Assembly: GCA_025617375.2 (NCBI GenBank)
Contig: JAMYGW020000006.1
Coordinates: 1,803,001 to 1,867,000 of the forward strand
DNA from: Acarospora socialis
Lineage: Eukaryota; Ascomycota; Lecanoromycetes; Acarosporales; Acarosporaceae
Reading direction: 5' to 3'
DNA length: 64,000 nt
The translations under genes and the position numbers were made by a program. Positions 24,450 to 36,716 of this stretch are shown one piece after another. How positions within the stretch are numbered: position 1 is the first letter of the stretch; each line of letters opens with the position of its first letter. A model generated the notes under the pieces. That model ran no database searches. It was not told the origin of the DNA and saw nothing but the letters and a program-made list of their open reading frames with translations.

Positions 24450-26186
24450 ATGGCACCTCACGCCGAAACCGATGGTGGTTTCGTAAATCTGACCGAGCAT
24501 GTACCTGCTCCTGCGGGAAACAAGGATCTCTTCGTCGTCAATTCCCCGGACGTCACGTATACCGAGGACGAGATCAGGAGCAGATACACCTATCGTACCA
24601 CCTCAGTAGAACGGGTGGAGGATGGCAAATATGTGGCTACACCTAAGGAGACGGTGTACGATTTCAAAGTTGAGCGGAAGGTTGGCAAGGTCGGGATGAT
24701 GCTTGTCGGATGGGGTGGAAACAATGGCTCCACGGTCACGGCGGGGATTATCGCGAATCGCCGGGATCTAGTCTGGGACACGCGCGAAGGTAAGCAGGCT
24801 GCCAACTACTATGGCTCGGTGGTGATGGGTTCTACGATGAAGCTTGGCACCGATTCCACAACGGGGAAAGAAGTCAATGTTCCTTTCCACAACATTCTAC
24901 CTATGGTACATCCCAATGATCTTGTAATTGGCGGTTGGGATATCAGTGCCATGAATCTCGCAGATGCGATGGATAGAGCCGCGGTTTTGGAGCCTTCACT
25001 GAAGGACCTGGTCAAGAAGGAAATGGCACACCTGAAGCCTCTTCCAAGCATATACTATCCTGACTTTATTGCTGCGAACCAGGAAGGCCGTGCCGACAAT
25101 CTACTCGAGGGCTCCAAAGCTTCCATGGCTCATGTTGAGCAAATCCGGAAGGACATTCGGTAAGTTGGAGGTCCAGTACAACCCTAGAAATTGGGTGCCA
25201 GGCTGATTCTGTACGACACAGTAACTTCAAGGCGGCAAACAGTCTGGACAAGGTCGTTGTGCAGTGGACGGCAAACACGGAGCGCTATGCGGACCTCATC
25301 ACTGGCGTCAACGACACTGCCGAGAACCTTCTCAAGGCTATCGAACAAGGCCACGATGAAGTCGCGCCTTCCACTGTCTTTGCAGTGGCTTGCATTTTGG
25401 AGGGTGTGCCTTTCATCAACGGATCTCCGCAAAACACTTTTGTCCCTGGCGCTATCGAACTCGCAGAGAAGCACGGGGCTTTTATTGGAGGTGACGACTT
25501 CAAGTCTGGCCAGACCAAAATGAAGTCTGCCCTGGTCGATTTCCTAATCAACGCAGGCATCAAGCTCACCTCAATCGCCAGTTACAATCACCTAGGCAAC
25601 AACGATGGCATGAATTTGAGCTCCCAGCGGCAATTTCGCTCCAAGGAAATCTCCAAATCCAACGTTGTCGATGACATGGTCGAGGCTAACACCGTCCTAT
25701 ATAAAGAAGGGGAGCATCCTGACCACACGGTCGTCATCAAGTATATGCCCGCAGTTGGCGACAACAAGCGTGCACTCGACGAATACTATGCAGAGATATT
25801 CATGGGTGGTCATCAGACCATTAGTCTGTTCAACGTTTGCGAGGACTCCCTCCTGGCTTCTCCTCTGATCATCGACCTGATCTTGATTGCTGAGATGATG
25901 ACCCGCATCACGTGGAAGGCTGCAAGTGGAAACGGTACATCTACCACAGAGTATCAAGGCTTCCACAGCGTGCTTAGCATCTTGAGCTATATGCTAAAGG
26001 TCAGTCAAATCTTTCATAATAAGAGGAGACGTCCAAGCTAACGGTATCAAGGCGCCTCTAACTCCTCCGGGTACTCCAGTTGTCAATGCCTTGGCTAAAC
26101 AGCGGAGTGCTTTGACGAACATCTTCCGCGCCTGCGTAGGACTTCAACCAGAATCGGATATGACACTTGAACACAAGCTCTTCTAA
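24450..26186 (+). CDS. INO1: Inositol-3-phosphate synthase, 540 aa
   Basis: Three exons: 24450-25159, 25222-25999 and 26052-26186. It catalyses NAD-dependent conversion of glucose 6-phosphate to 1D-myo-inositol 3-phosphate, the committed cytosolic step of inositol and phosphatidylinositol synthesis. The NAD-binding loop GWGGNNGST lies at about residues 88-96. Family blocks [26 protein letters not shown] and [15 protein letters not shown] are intact, and the end ([16 protein letters not shown] ... MTLEHKLF) is the usual eukaryotic C-terminus. Length matches the family (about 530-540). The chosen ATG gives the normal short N-terminal extension before FVVNSPDV. No change suggests loss of function. 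Confidence 0.97.
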
Positions 26187-26576
26187 ATGTCGGGATAAAG
26201 TAAGTTCCATCGCACTCTTTCAACATGTGCGAATGCCATCCTAGACTTGTTCCTCACGGCTCAACCTTGTGAGAACATCGAGCGTGTGATAGTTGCTGTT
26301 GCTGTGTGCTCATTTGGTATATATAGACGCTTTGGTCGTCCCACACTCATTTAGCAATATCAGGACTGATTTGTTGCTGAATCTTGAGAATCTTTATGCT
26401 TCTGTGACGGATTTCTGAGATTTCTGCTTAAGCCCTAATCATGTGATCCTTTTCCACGCTACCTTACCTTTACTTATAGCCTCCAACCCATCCACAATGT
26501 ACACGTAAGTACTTTCTCCAATCACCACGCTCGAGTCCGTACCAGCAGCTTTCCAGACACCCCGTTCAGGTCGACC
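26187..26576. other. Short intergenic region
   Basis: Holds the INO1 3'-UTR and the OB-fold gene promoter. A possible leader splice donor (ATGTACAC|GTAAGT) sits near 26497-26510. Confidence 0.35.
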
Positions 26577-28446
26577 ATGGCTCATCAATATCCTTCCATC
26601 CAATCGTTCTTTCCTTTCGTAACCCCTCCGACCCACAAAGATGACGATGGCACGTCCGCAAAAGCTGGCGATGGCTTCACTGCGGAGGAGATTGAGGCTG
26701 TGATCCATCCACAACTTGATTCGTGGGTGCCACAGCAGGAATATGAAGAAGTTGACATTGGAACTCTAGTTCCGGGACACCAGCGTGTGACGTTTATGGG
26801 GAGAGTCGTCAACTTCTACGATCAGCAAACGCCTAGCAAAATGCCCCAGGCCGCCAAAGGTTGTCTTAAAGTCATTGTGAAGGACGACACTGGAGCTCTA
26901 GTGGTAGGCGTATCCTGATCCGCAATTCTCGTAGCCTGCCCGTGTCTACTCGTTAATGTTGCATTAGGTTAAGCTCTGGTATGCGAACATGGAGTACAAG
27001 CTTCGCCTGGGTCATCTTGTCTCCGTGTGGACGACTCACGTGTCGAATGCCGACTCGAGTGCGTTCACTGTGCAGAACGCGGCGCTCGTTACTTCCATCT
27101 TCCCGGAGAGAGATAGGACTTGCCATCTCATGATCCACGAACAGAGTGATGAAGGTGTGCTGTGCAAAACGCCTTTGGGGTATAGAGAAGGGCATGCCTT
27201 GGCTGCCTTGATGACGCTGAAGAATTTCGCCGAGTGTGGGTGTGATGTTAAGGATGGGGCGATACTTGTGTGCGTCAAGAGCATTGGAGCGCGGAAGAAG
27301 TGTAAGCCTTCCCTTTTTCATTCTGGGCCTCAAGCTCCGCAAGTGTTGCAAGAACACCGCTGAGGAGGACGGGCTTAGTGACTACGAAGAACGGGAAGCC
27401 TGCCGAGAAGGTAGACGTCAAGGTCTTTGACGACACCTATGAAGCTACCCTTACACTCTGGGGCTGTGTCGCTACCTCCGCCGCAGCGTGGAAGCCTTCC
27501 TATACCATCTTACTTATCTCTAATCCCGGCTCAAATGTAAATGGTCGCGTATGGCTGAGCTTAAGACAGAGCACACAGGTGGATGTGGATCCGTGTATGG
27601 AGGACGCGGAGTGGCTGAGGGGATATGCACATCGGCTGATACAGAAGGATCATGTTAATGAGCCATTCCCACAAGGTGCTCACTTTCCACAACGCTTTGA
27701 GAGATGGAAACTTAAGCTGAGTGTAGAAGTGTTCGATATCGAAGCGTTCGATGGGGCAGGATACCGCGCGCTTTTCACGCTCGCAGAAGTTGATGAGTTG
27801 TACGTTCCATCCAACTTCTCATCTTAGGTGGCAGGAGCTTACAATCCAATAGCGCTCGGGCTGCACCGGATGGTAACCATGGCTCCCAGTTTTTCGATTG
27901 ACATCAGTTGACCTGCTTCTAGGGACTGCCATGGGATACCTCAACGTGATCTTAATGGAACTCAACCTCGTGACCCTGCACCGACGCGAGATGCTGCTGT
28001 GCAACGAATGGTAGTTGAGCTATATCCCGGCCACGGACTCTCGCTGACCGTTTGCTGCAGCTGCGGTATCCCGCTCTTTGCCAACGCGACCACCACCACC
28101 TGCAAACAATGCGACCAACCTGTCGCTCTCTCTCTAAACCCACGAATCGTACGATGCCCCCACACTTCTCCCCAAAGGTGTACAAATTATTCTAACAACA
28201 GGTTTCACGACCCTTAATCAGGTCGGTAGCCTTCACGACGAGACCGGCCGAGTCGGCTGCGGGAAGATGTTGTGGTCCGGCGAAGCTTGGGAACAATTAC
28301 TTGGTTGCTCGGCGGAAGGACTTGCCGGCTGCACTGCGCCGCAGCTTAGGGAGCTCGAGCAGCAGATCTTGTTCCGCCGCCTGACGCTGCTGTTTGGGTG
28401 GAGCAAGGACGTCAGGAAGTTGGCGGTCTGCCGGGTCTCTAAGTGA
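26577..28446 (+). CDS. OB-fold/zinc-ribbon ssDNA-binding-like protein (RPA1/MEIOB-like), 500 aa
   Basis: Seven inferred exons: 26577-26903, 26968-27301, 27379-27799, 27853-27872, 27923-28010, 28061-28148 and 28222-28446. Splicing gives one open frame with all phases compatible. Exon four is only 20 nt; without it the frame cannot be carried into the C-terminal part. The N-terminus YPSIQSFFPF looks like a short PIP-like or protein-contact motif. OB-type beta-barrel segments follow (VTFMGRVVNFYDQ, LRLGHLVSVWTTHVSNAD, VFDDTYEATLTLWGC), then a C4 zinc ribbon (C394-x2-C397, C411-x2-C414) as in the large subunit of RPA. This architecture suits a single-strand-binding paralogue in recombination or meiosis, as with MEIOB; that assignment is inference from layout. 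Confidence 0.8.
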
Positions 28447-28740
28447 GCGTAAGGGAGGGGTTGGTTGTCTGCTTGCCACGTTGGCTATCGATCTTCCTCC
28501 AGCTGTGTGAATCTCCCTTGTGGGTGCTTGTTGGGTATCATGGCTGCTTGTTGGGTATCATGGGCTGTTGTACCTCCGCTTGATTTTTATATTTGATCTT
28601 TCGTCCCCCTGCTGAACTGTTATGATTCTCTGCATCGACTAGTTGACGTCCTATAGAGTTGCCTTTATATACTATCCACATCTTCCTGCTCTTTCCTGTT
28701 TCTTTCGTTACAACTTGAGCTCATTGAACCTGCGTCTCAA
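28447..28740. other. Intergenic with a short direct repeat
   Basis: A 19-base unit beginning GCTTGTTGGGTATCATGG occurs twice in tandem at about 28526-28563. No gene recognised. Confidence 0.35.
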
Positions 28741-29110
28741 CGGATACCATACTCATCCGCAAGAGTAGCCGTTCCGAGAACATGACCGTTGGAGACGGGA
28801 TACAGAAGGAAGGAAGCATGTTCAGCACCCCGCCACCACCAGTGTAGCTCTACGAGCAATTCACAACGGGCACGCCCTCGAACATGAGCGCTTCCACCCC
28901 ATCCTGGCGCCTGATTCCGCATTCTTGCGCAGCAGCAGCCTCGTGTACCGCGAGGCCAGGATGTTATACGACGACATCCACAACCTCAACTTCGAGGCCG
29001 TCGACGAGATCATCCGACTCATCCCCCACCAGCTCCAACGGATCAAGCGGGACCCTCCTCTTCTCCTTCGGCCAGTCTGGTGCTGGCACGCGGCGGCAAG
29101 CCCGTGTTAG
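28741..29110 (+). pseudogene. Possible remnant of an F-box-associated-type fungal gene
   Basis: One frame reads FLRSSSLVYREARMLYDDIH and then IIRLIPHQLQRIKRDP. This resembles the 'R..C..IY.EA..ILY ... FL..IPP..L..IR' pattern of many fungal F-box-like or cysteine-poor hypothetical proteins. A stop (TAG) lies upstream at about 28845, and the frame ends at about 29110 without the rest of such a protein. It is either a remnant or a coincidence. Confidence 0.3.
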
Positions 29111-30082
29111 TGGCCATTGTCTTGGGCCACAGAAGCATACTATAAAGCTACTAAAAGTTATATACGACAACAGCAATGTCTTATCAACCTACTCTTCGTC
29201 AGTTAACCCCACACTTCAACCGCATCATCTTGTTGACATCACCAGACTCGATTGCTGCCCCAAACCGCCTCGAAACCACTTTCAAAAGCTGCCTCCCAAT
29301 CACTGAAGACGTCCTTCAGTGGGCCATCCGCAAGCTACTATTGGCAACTCCATAAGCCGTCCTATTCAGCTGCAAAGGGGGTAGGTTTGGGCTTGCATAG
29401 TGGCATCACCATGCAACAAGCGGCTAACACCACGCCGTTTCCGCTGCTCACACGCTCCCCTGAGCTGAGAATGCTGGTCCACAGGCAGATCCTCGGGATG
29501 TTATACATCCTTAAGTGGAAGCGAGCGTCTTCCTGTGGGAGTGCCTCCGGGCTTTGGGCCTTGGCATCCTTCAGAGCATTAGACGGGGATCGGCAAAGGC
29601 GTCGCGGGGAGATGTATATCATATTCAGGTATGCTTGATACTGTCACTCGACGCAGTGCATCGTACCATGATGACGAATACGGTGGGGTGTGAATCTGGG
29701 GTCTGCTAGCGGTATCTTGTGAAGGGCTCCCTGTTAATGCATTGCTTCGTTTAACACGCTCGTCCTGTTAATACTTCGTTCGTGTTAATACTCTGTTTCT
29801 GTCAACACTCTGCACAGTGACTGACTGCTAACACTGCTGGCTGGACTCTTGTCAATGGGGTGGATTTCATTCACAGCTAGCCCTGGGTGTCTTTAAAACG
29901 CCGGCCGTTCTTGCTACCGTTTCTCTTCCCTTTCTGTATCCATACTAAACCCACCTTCTTCTCGGATGCAACACTGCCAATGTCAAACATACTCATCTTC
30001 CAACCAGTACATTATCTCTGCCTAAAGTAACCAAGTTATCTTACTCCTTTTCCCAAACACCCGAACGCACCTATCGGGCAAG
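29111..30082. other. No recognisable gene
   Basis: Open frames lack family resemblance. A run of GTTAATAC/GTCAACAC-type words recurs at about 29735-29840. The last 150 bases are C/T-rich and probably leader of the BTB-like gene. Confidence 0.4.
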
Positions 30083-31683
30083 ATGACTGAAGATTATTCT
30101 GAACAGAACCACCCGGACGTAGCTCCGGAGCTCTCCATATCACAGAGCCCAGGGCTAGCCCCTGGCGTCTCTTTCGACGACGTGCCTAACAGTCTAGGGC
30201 TAGATAAGTATGGAGATACCCTTGGAACGGAGCCCTTGTGACCGTTCATTGATTAACATCTCACAGTGCCCTTCCTACTCAGCCGGTGATTGTTCTTGTC
30301 GGTCCCGAAGAGAAGGTGTACGAGCTCGAGGAGTATGTGGTGACCCAAATCCCATGCTTCAAGAACGTCTTCAAATGGGGAGTCTTCCCTGAGACTGTTG
30401 AGCGAATATTGCGCCTACCTGAAGACAAGCCGGCCGTTTTCGAAAGGGTGCTTGAGTTCTTAGGCACTGGAGAATACTTTCCGCGTCTGGTGCCTGCGAT
30501 GGCCAAGTGTGAGCAGGAGTACAACATGAAGTTGTTCCAGCAGTATCACAATCTTGTTGATTACTCAGGGTATACTTCGTGCCCGGATAAACATCACTGC
30601 TTTTCCGGTAACGCTCCTGAGGGTTACGATCAGTGTTATGACTTCGAGGTACCCCTCGAGATTATCAAGCGGTCGCAGGCCAACACTACGACTTCTTTCA
30701 AGCACACCGACGCTCCACTTAGGCAATGGAAAACGACAGAAGCGACACACGATCTTTTCAAGGACGAGGTCCTCCTTTTCTGTACAGCTGAAAAGTACAT
30801 GATGGAGGATCTCAAAGACCTGTCCTATTGCAAGATCCTTCTCTTTCCAAAGGGCCCAAGAGAGCTCGCCGTGCTTGCAGATCACATACCTGGGAAAGTA
30901 TATCGTGGGGGGCCCTTTTGCGACACTACCACCGCCAACTACCGAATGCATGAGCTACTTTCCTCATGTGTTCGGTATCATCAGCGCTTTTTCGATAAAT
31001 GGCGCTCAAGCGACCGTCTCGACGAGTCAAGTCCACACGTCAATAACTACGTCGATTATATGGATGTAATCGAGCGGGAGATGACGCCGCACGGAGCGAC
31101 ACTGTTTCACGAGATGGCCAAAGCCAGGGACGCCAACGAAGAAGAACCCGCCCGATGGCTATACAGATGGTGGTCTTGCGCTGAGGAGCCCATAGCGATA
31201 CTCCAGAAGCAGTACGGGGAAGCGGATGCGAAGCTGGATTGGCTAAACTACGCCGTACCGAGAGATCCAGACGCCATAAACCAGGTCCCCGACGTACTCG
31301 AATCAGACAACCTCTTCAAAGGCTTCGAGTTTTGCGCAAGCCGATGCGGCGACACGATCTCCCGAATCACAGTCGACAAGCCGACCAAGGGAATGGCGTA
31401 CGGCTACAACACCCGCTGCGAGCAATGGGGCTTCTTCCCGCGCCGCCATCTCCGGTTCCTCCAGGCAAAGTCATGGAAAGACTGTTCGTGCATCGATTGC
31501 GAGATACCGACCTCGAGGCCGCGTAGTGGCGAAAGCTTTCTCATGCATGACCCTCTGGGCCTGGGGAAGCCGTATCGGAACCCGAATCGCCAGAAGCAGA
31601 TCATGGAGGGTCTCAGGCATAGGCGTTGCAGCACGTTTCCGGTCGAGGAAGACGAGCAGACTGGGGCGAAGGATGAGTCTTGA
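30083..31683 (+). CDS. BTB/POZ-like domain protein, 513 aa
   Basis: Two exons, 30083-30207 and 30267-31683, with a 59-bp intron (GTATGG...CTCACAG). The join reads GLDNALPTQPVIVLVGPEEKV. Residues about 48-120 have the fungal BTB pattern: a beta strand (VIVLVGPEEKVYEL), a helix with IPCFKNVFKWG, then LPEDKPAVFERVLEFLGTGEY. BTB domains mediate dimerisation, often in ubiquitin-ligase adaptors, but this subtype in fungi is mostly uncharacterised. The remaining 390 residues are soluble, with scattered Cys (CSCIDCEIP near the end) and no domain I can name. The N-terminal 45 residues are acidic and disordered. Confidence 0.75.
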
Positions 31684-33210
31684 ACGGCAGGCCGACACCA
31701 ACGAAAAGGGTCTTTGGGAAGTTCGGAGTCTTTTCCTATGGCTGTGGGCGTAACGGATGCAGAGAACATGGATGGGAAAGACTGAATCTCAGATTGGATG
31801 TCTTTATTTGGCATTTCCGTGGAAAATCAATTCACCGGGGCCTTGTATCATTTGCTGTCAGTATTGACGGCCGACGTGCTCGGGCTGGATGTTCATCACC
31901 CTATGTACCCTGATAATCAACCACGAGCAGATGGACCAAGCAATCTGAAATAACCCGCAGCATCTCTCTACTTAAAGGCAGCTCGTAGTTGGAATCCAAA
32001 CCCAAAGATTCCGCATGTTCACTGGCTCGAAGCACTTGTAGCGATACTTTGACTTCCTATCTTCGAGCGACTTCTCTACATGAGGGAGGGCGTTCCGAAA
32101 GCAAACAACTTAAAAGAGCAGCGTCCATTGGACTTATATTTTTACTGTCTTGCTGTCATGCATCATGGTAACATGGCAAGCTTGGCTACATGTATACAAT
32201 GCATTGTCTGACAAATGCTTAGCCCTAAGTGTATTCACTACCTCACCTCCAGAAACCGATCTACTGTAACCCTGGTCGTGAACTTACTGTCCTACTGTGT
32301 ACTTTTCATTTCCGCAAGACATGGAAAGATGTCCGTACTCGGTAGGATATACTGTTGTCATTTTTCATCGTCACATGGATGCACCAGGTTCCACTCAAAT
32401 CAATGCATCCGGGATCAGGTCCTTTCCCAGTTCCCTGGCCTCGTCTCGCTGGGAATTGCAAGCCGGAACACTGTCCACCTGCATGACACTGTTCATATCC
32501 CTGCCCTGCAGAGCACCAGGGATCAAGGCTCGCCGAGGTGTAGTGGAAACACCTGTCTTTTCGATTTGATAAGAGATTTACAGCGGGGTGGTGTCCATTC
32601 GCCCACCCCAATCCACCATAAGGTAGGCTTTCCCATCGATGGCGCTCCACTAAAATGTATATGTCTGTTCTGATCGCGGTTGAGCTTCCCGGCAACCAAA
32701 CGAACGGTCCTCTTTGGCTTCCTTTTTAGTCTGGTTTACGTGATTCGATGATCGGTTGCGGAGCTATACAACTACAACCTTAATGCTTCTTTTCTTCTCG
32801 GCTTTAGACTTCAGCTGTCCGCTAACTGCCACGCGGAGCGGTCGAGCCTGCGGGCCACGGGGTAGACATCCGCAGCTAAACTAGGTGACATGTAGAGTAC
32901 GGACTACGAGTATGAGTTCTACAGGAGAGCGGCCTGCCCATACCTTACACACTCATACGGAGGCACAACTCATGTGGTTAGAACTGCAAACGATCTTGGT
33001 CTGGCACAAGGGTGTTGCCCTCCATCGCAATACTAACGTACTGCCGCGGGCGCCGCCGTCGCATAAATCCCTTCACTCCCCAACTGCAACGTCGCAGTCC
33101 CACTATCTAATCCTTCAACTGTTCTGAAGCACTGTTCAGTTGAGCTGCGCGAGAATACCGTCCGTCGGTGTCGTTCCAGCTTCCTGGTCCAGTTTATCCC
33201 GATAGCAATC
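31684..33210. other. No recognisable gene
   Basis: Several frames of 60-150 codons exist on both strands, without family resemblance or splice signals that extend them. Confidence 0.4.
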
Positions 33211-35142
33211 ATGACGAGCGTGCTTCCAGTCGTCGACCCCAGCCTTGAGAATAGTGCACGGGTGCGTTCTGAAGTCTCCTAGACTATGAACGTGGGAACT
33301 GACAGTCGATCAGTCCGACCCAGATAGTGATTCGGCGTACGGTGCAGAGATGTACGTTCAGTCGTCACTTTACCAATCATCGCACGACTTACCCCTGCCA
33401 CGTCCGGAGCTGGGATTAACTCGACCACCCTTTAGAGCCAGTTACACCACCTCCCTGAACTCCGCCGTCACGGATTACAAGTTTGAGAATGGACGTCGAT
33501 ACCATGCATATCAGGAAGGAAGTGAGCAATGCAATGTCCCTCAATCGCATGGCCCGAGCTAACCAGCGTTACAGAATACATCTACCCCAATGACGAAGTA
33601 AGCAACAGACAGCCAACATGGGGTCTGTAGATAGTCAATGTTCACCTCTTTTAGCAAGAGAGCGACCGTCTCGATATCGTGCACAAGATGATGGAGGTTC
33701 GACTGGGTGGCAAGTTACACAAGGCCCCAATCAGCAAGAACCCTCAGCGGGTTTTGGACATAGGTACTGAAACATACCGACCCTCTCCCCATTTCTACTT
33801 GTCACTGTCACAGACCCGTATCAATCACGGCGTGACTTACGTTAGATGGCATCCGTAGGTACCGGGACTGGTATCTGGGCAATCGATATGGGTACGTTGC
33901 CAACCCCAGGGTGGCCGGTAGGATTGGGAATTTACATACTGATACAGCTATACAGGCGACGCATATCCCTCCGCTGACGTAGGGCCACCCTTTCTCAACT
34001 ACGCTGCATAGATAAATTGGCCGTCTGCTGGAGCTTGTGCAAGCCAAGTCAACGCTGATATTCTGCCCAGGTTCTTGGAAACGATCTAAGCGCCATTCAA
34101 CCTCGCTGGTATGCATGAGATAATTCAAAATGTATGGGGCAGAGCACAGTGTTGACATTCATAGGGTGCCGCCGAATGTCCGGTTCGAAGTTGATGACGT
34201 CGAGGCTGAATGGACCTACGCCGAGAAGTTTGACTACATACATTCCCGCTGCATGGCACCTTCCATCCGGGATTGGCCAAGACTTATCCGCCAATGCTAT
34301 GAGTAAGTATACCGCCTAGAATCCATCATTGCACCTTCTGGATTTGAGATATAACAGAAACGCCCCTCTTTCGGCGGTTTTTACTGATCTTCGTCTGACA
34401 GCAACCTCAAACCAGGCGGCTGGGTCGAATTCCATGACATTGACGTGTACTGGACCTCTCCCGACGGGTCTGTGAAGGAAGATTCATCGATGCTCAAAGC
34501 GGCCAATCTGTTTATCGAGGGCTGTTCGAAGAACGGGATGGAACCGTGTCCCGGTCCGAAGTTTGAGAAATGGGTCAAGGATGCAGGCTTCACGGAGGTC
34601 GTTCACGAGAAGTTGGCCATGCCAATAGGGCCGTGGGCAAAGGACAAGGCTCTAGTCAGTTTTGCTTTCCACATTCAATTGTCTCCACACTGCGTCTCCA
34701 TTGCATCCCCTGACTGAGCGGGGCGGACAGAAAGAAACGGGCGCGTGGAATTACCTGCAATACGTCGAAGGACTCGAGGCCTTCATGATGGCACTCTACA
34801 CCCGCATGATGGGTTGGACCGCTCAAGAGGTGGACATCTTCCTCGCTCAGGTCCGAAAAGAGGCCAAAGATCCGAAGATCCATTCCATGTATCATATGTA
34901 AGTCTCCCCCACTGGTTATTCTGGTGCCACCCCGAAGGGCCTTGAATCCACAGCGATCGTGCACTGATCTGTGCCTTGCGCTTAGGCACGTTGTTTACGG
35001 GAAGAAACCCGAGGTAAAACAAACCGAGGAACACCAACTCGAGGAACACCAACCCGAGGGACACCAACCCGAGGGGCACCAACCCGAGGGACAACAACCC
35101 GAGGGCCAACAACCCGAGGGCCAACAACCCGAGGCGGAATGA
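33211..35142 (+). CDS. SAM-dependent methyltransferase of the LaeA-like group, 399 aa
   Basis: Eleven inferred exons: 33211-33261, 33314-33521, 33575-33597, 33655-33763, 33859-33891, 33956-33978, 34071-34108, 34165-34302, 34402-34654, 34731-34897, 34986-35142. Splicing yields the classic order: FENGRRYHAYQEGKYIYPNDEQE, SAM motif I VLDIGTGTGIWAIDMG (about 127-142), then NDLSAIQPRWVPPNVRFE, DDVEAEWTY, FDYIHSR, CYDNLKPGGWVEF and MPIGPWAKDK. Such proteins are abundant in fungi and some control secondary metabolism; most have no known substrate. This is not LaeA itself by any evidence here, and no metabolite cluster is adjacent. Exon-one to exon-two splicing has alternatives. The C-terminus carries an in-frame 15-bp tandem repeat, giving an EGHQP/EGQQP tail absent from typical members. 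Confidence 0.85.
35011..35130 (+). repeat. 15-bp tandem repeat (minisatellite), 8 units, coding
   Basis: Eight 15-bp units, the first degenerate, follow the form GAGGGACACCAACCC / GAGGGCCAACAACCC. They encode pentapeptides of the E-G/E-H/Q-Q-P type at the C-terminus of the methyltransferase. The last two full units are identical, which suggests recent expansion. Confidence 0.92.
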
Positions 35143-35766
35143 AAAGTTGATACCGAGAACAGCGTGGCGCAATGTGTGAGGGTGAACATATGGGGGGATA
35201 TATAGCCCGTGCAACAGAGCACGGGCAGACTGTCTTTTCATGTGCGATTACACACACTTGTTTTAACTTTTTTTGGGCGTGTCTTGCAGCGCTGTTGTGT
35301 TGTGCGCAATGATGATCAAGATCATGATTCTGTCCGAGACCAGTAGAGGGATTTTGACGCCTTGAATGAGTGCTCCATTGAGCAAGGCAAACAGGTCTAT
35401 GCCATCTCAATGACTCGCAGTCTGTCCGGAAGTAGTTGTAGTGGGAGCAATACGGTGGATTTTCAACTTCAATAATATTTCGATAGCGCTTGGTAGTCAA
35501 GGGAGTGAAAGCAAAGAGAGTTGTTATTTGTAGAGACTTGTCCAAAATAAAGCGGTCACTTGAGGGAGCAGATGTTAAGCATCCCCCACATGGAAATCTC
35601 AATACTACTTCTATTAGGCAATGGATATATCTTTGAGTCGAGGTAGAGTAATGTGTAGGGTGGTTCCGAGTTGTTTCTCAGTCTAAAACAAATCACATAC
35701 CCCATACTTGGGGAATCCCACCTCAACCCTCTCGACATGTAATCGCCCAATTCTGTATCCGCCAGC
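35143..35766. other. Intergenic
   Basis: 3' flank of the methyltransferase and promoter of the Fta4 gene. Nothing recognised. Confidence 0.4.
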
Positions 35767-36716
35767 ATGGCCACCACAGACACAGTAATAAGTCTAAAAG
35801 AGTCCTTCCTCCGAACCCAAGTCCGCCTCCTAAGCCAACCCCTACAACCCTCGCGCAACTGGCGGGATCGCGCGCCGGTACCTGAGCAGGGCGAGCTCAA
35901 GGAAAAAGTCGTCCAGGAAGTCCTCTACAAACGTACGTACCGTCTCTCCGACGGACAAGAACCTCCCACGAAAAGGCCTTCCTGACGTGATTAGAGGAAT
36001 AGTCAACACCATAGCCCGCAACCACAAACGCGCCGTCTACTCTTCTCAAGCGCTCCGTCACGTTGCGGAGCAGATTGACGCGCTGTATTGGGCTTCTGCC
36101 GCGCCGGATTGGGATTCGGAGGGTTATGGAGGGGAGGGCTTGGAGAAGGGGGTGGACTTGAGTGGTGCTGAGTAGGTGCTACTTGCTTGGCGCTCAAGGA
36201 AGTGCACAAGGAGCTCAGGTCTCCTCGAAGTTCATAAAAGACTGATCAACCGGTGCGGACAGGACAATTGCTAATCTGCCTGAGGAGTGGCCCGAAGCCG
36301 TCGAAGCGGACGAAAGTGGACTAGAGACATTCGGCGAGCAAAAGAGGTTTCGCTCCACCCCCTCCCTCGCTTCCATTCAGGTCTGACATGGTGAAACGCG
36401 CAGATATCAGCAACTGCAAGCCCGCCTCGTCGACTTGGACGCTCGGCGGCAGGCGCAGAAGCAAAAGCTCGCTCAGTACAAGCAGCTGCAGCAACTGTTG
36501 GAGCCGTTCAGGGATCCGCAGGTCAATGTACAGCCGAATCTGGTAACCAAAGATGGGGAGCTGAAGACGGAGCTGGATAGGATGAGGGTGCTGGTTGCGA
36601 GGGTTGCGAGTGGGTTGCAGGGATTGAAGGAGGGTGAGGCTACGAATGGAGAAGTGGAGGGAGGGAGGGGGAGGAGCGCGGAGGAGAAGTTGGCTGCTTT
36701 GATGGCGTTGGAGTGA
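35767..36716 (+). CDS. fta4: Kinetochore Sim4-complex subunit Fta4 (CENP-U/AME1-group assembly), 243 aa
   Basis: Four inferred exons: 35767-35932, 36003-36171, 36263-36346 and 36404-36716. The spliced protein has the family opening SFLRTQVRLLSQPLQPSR, then VVQEVLYKLNTIARNHKRA, VYSSQALRHVAEQIDALYW, a variable acidic linker (ETIANLPEEWP), and a C-terminal coiled coil (RYQQLQARLVDLDARRQ ... LLEPFRDP). Fta4 belongs to the constitutive inner kinetochore (Sim4/COMA-like) and helps link centromeric chromatin to microtubule-binding complexes. The third intron was placed with its donor at GTTTCG (57 bp); the alternative donor at GTCTGA would leave an implausible 30-bp intron and interrupt the coiled coil. 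The family name is from recalled pattern. Confidence 0.78.

Noticed and set aside
36381-36410. 30-bp intron in the Fta4 gene
   Set aside because: Too short for fungal splicing. A 57-bp intron with donor at 36347 keeps the frame and improves the coiled-coil sequence.
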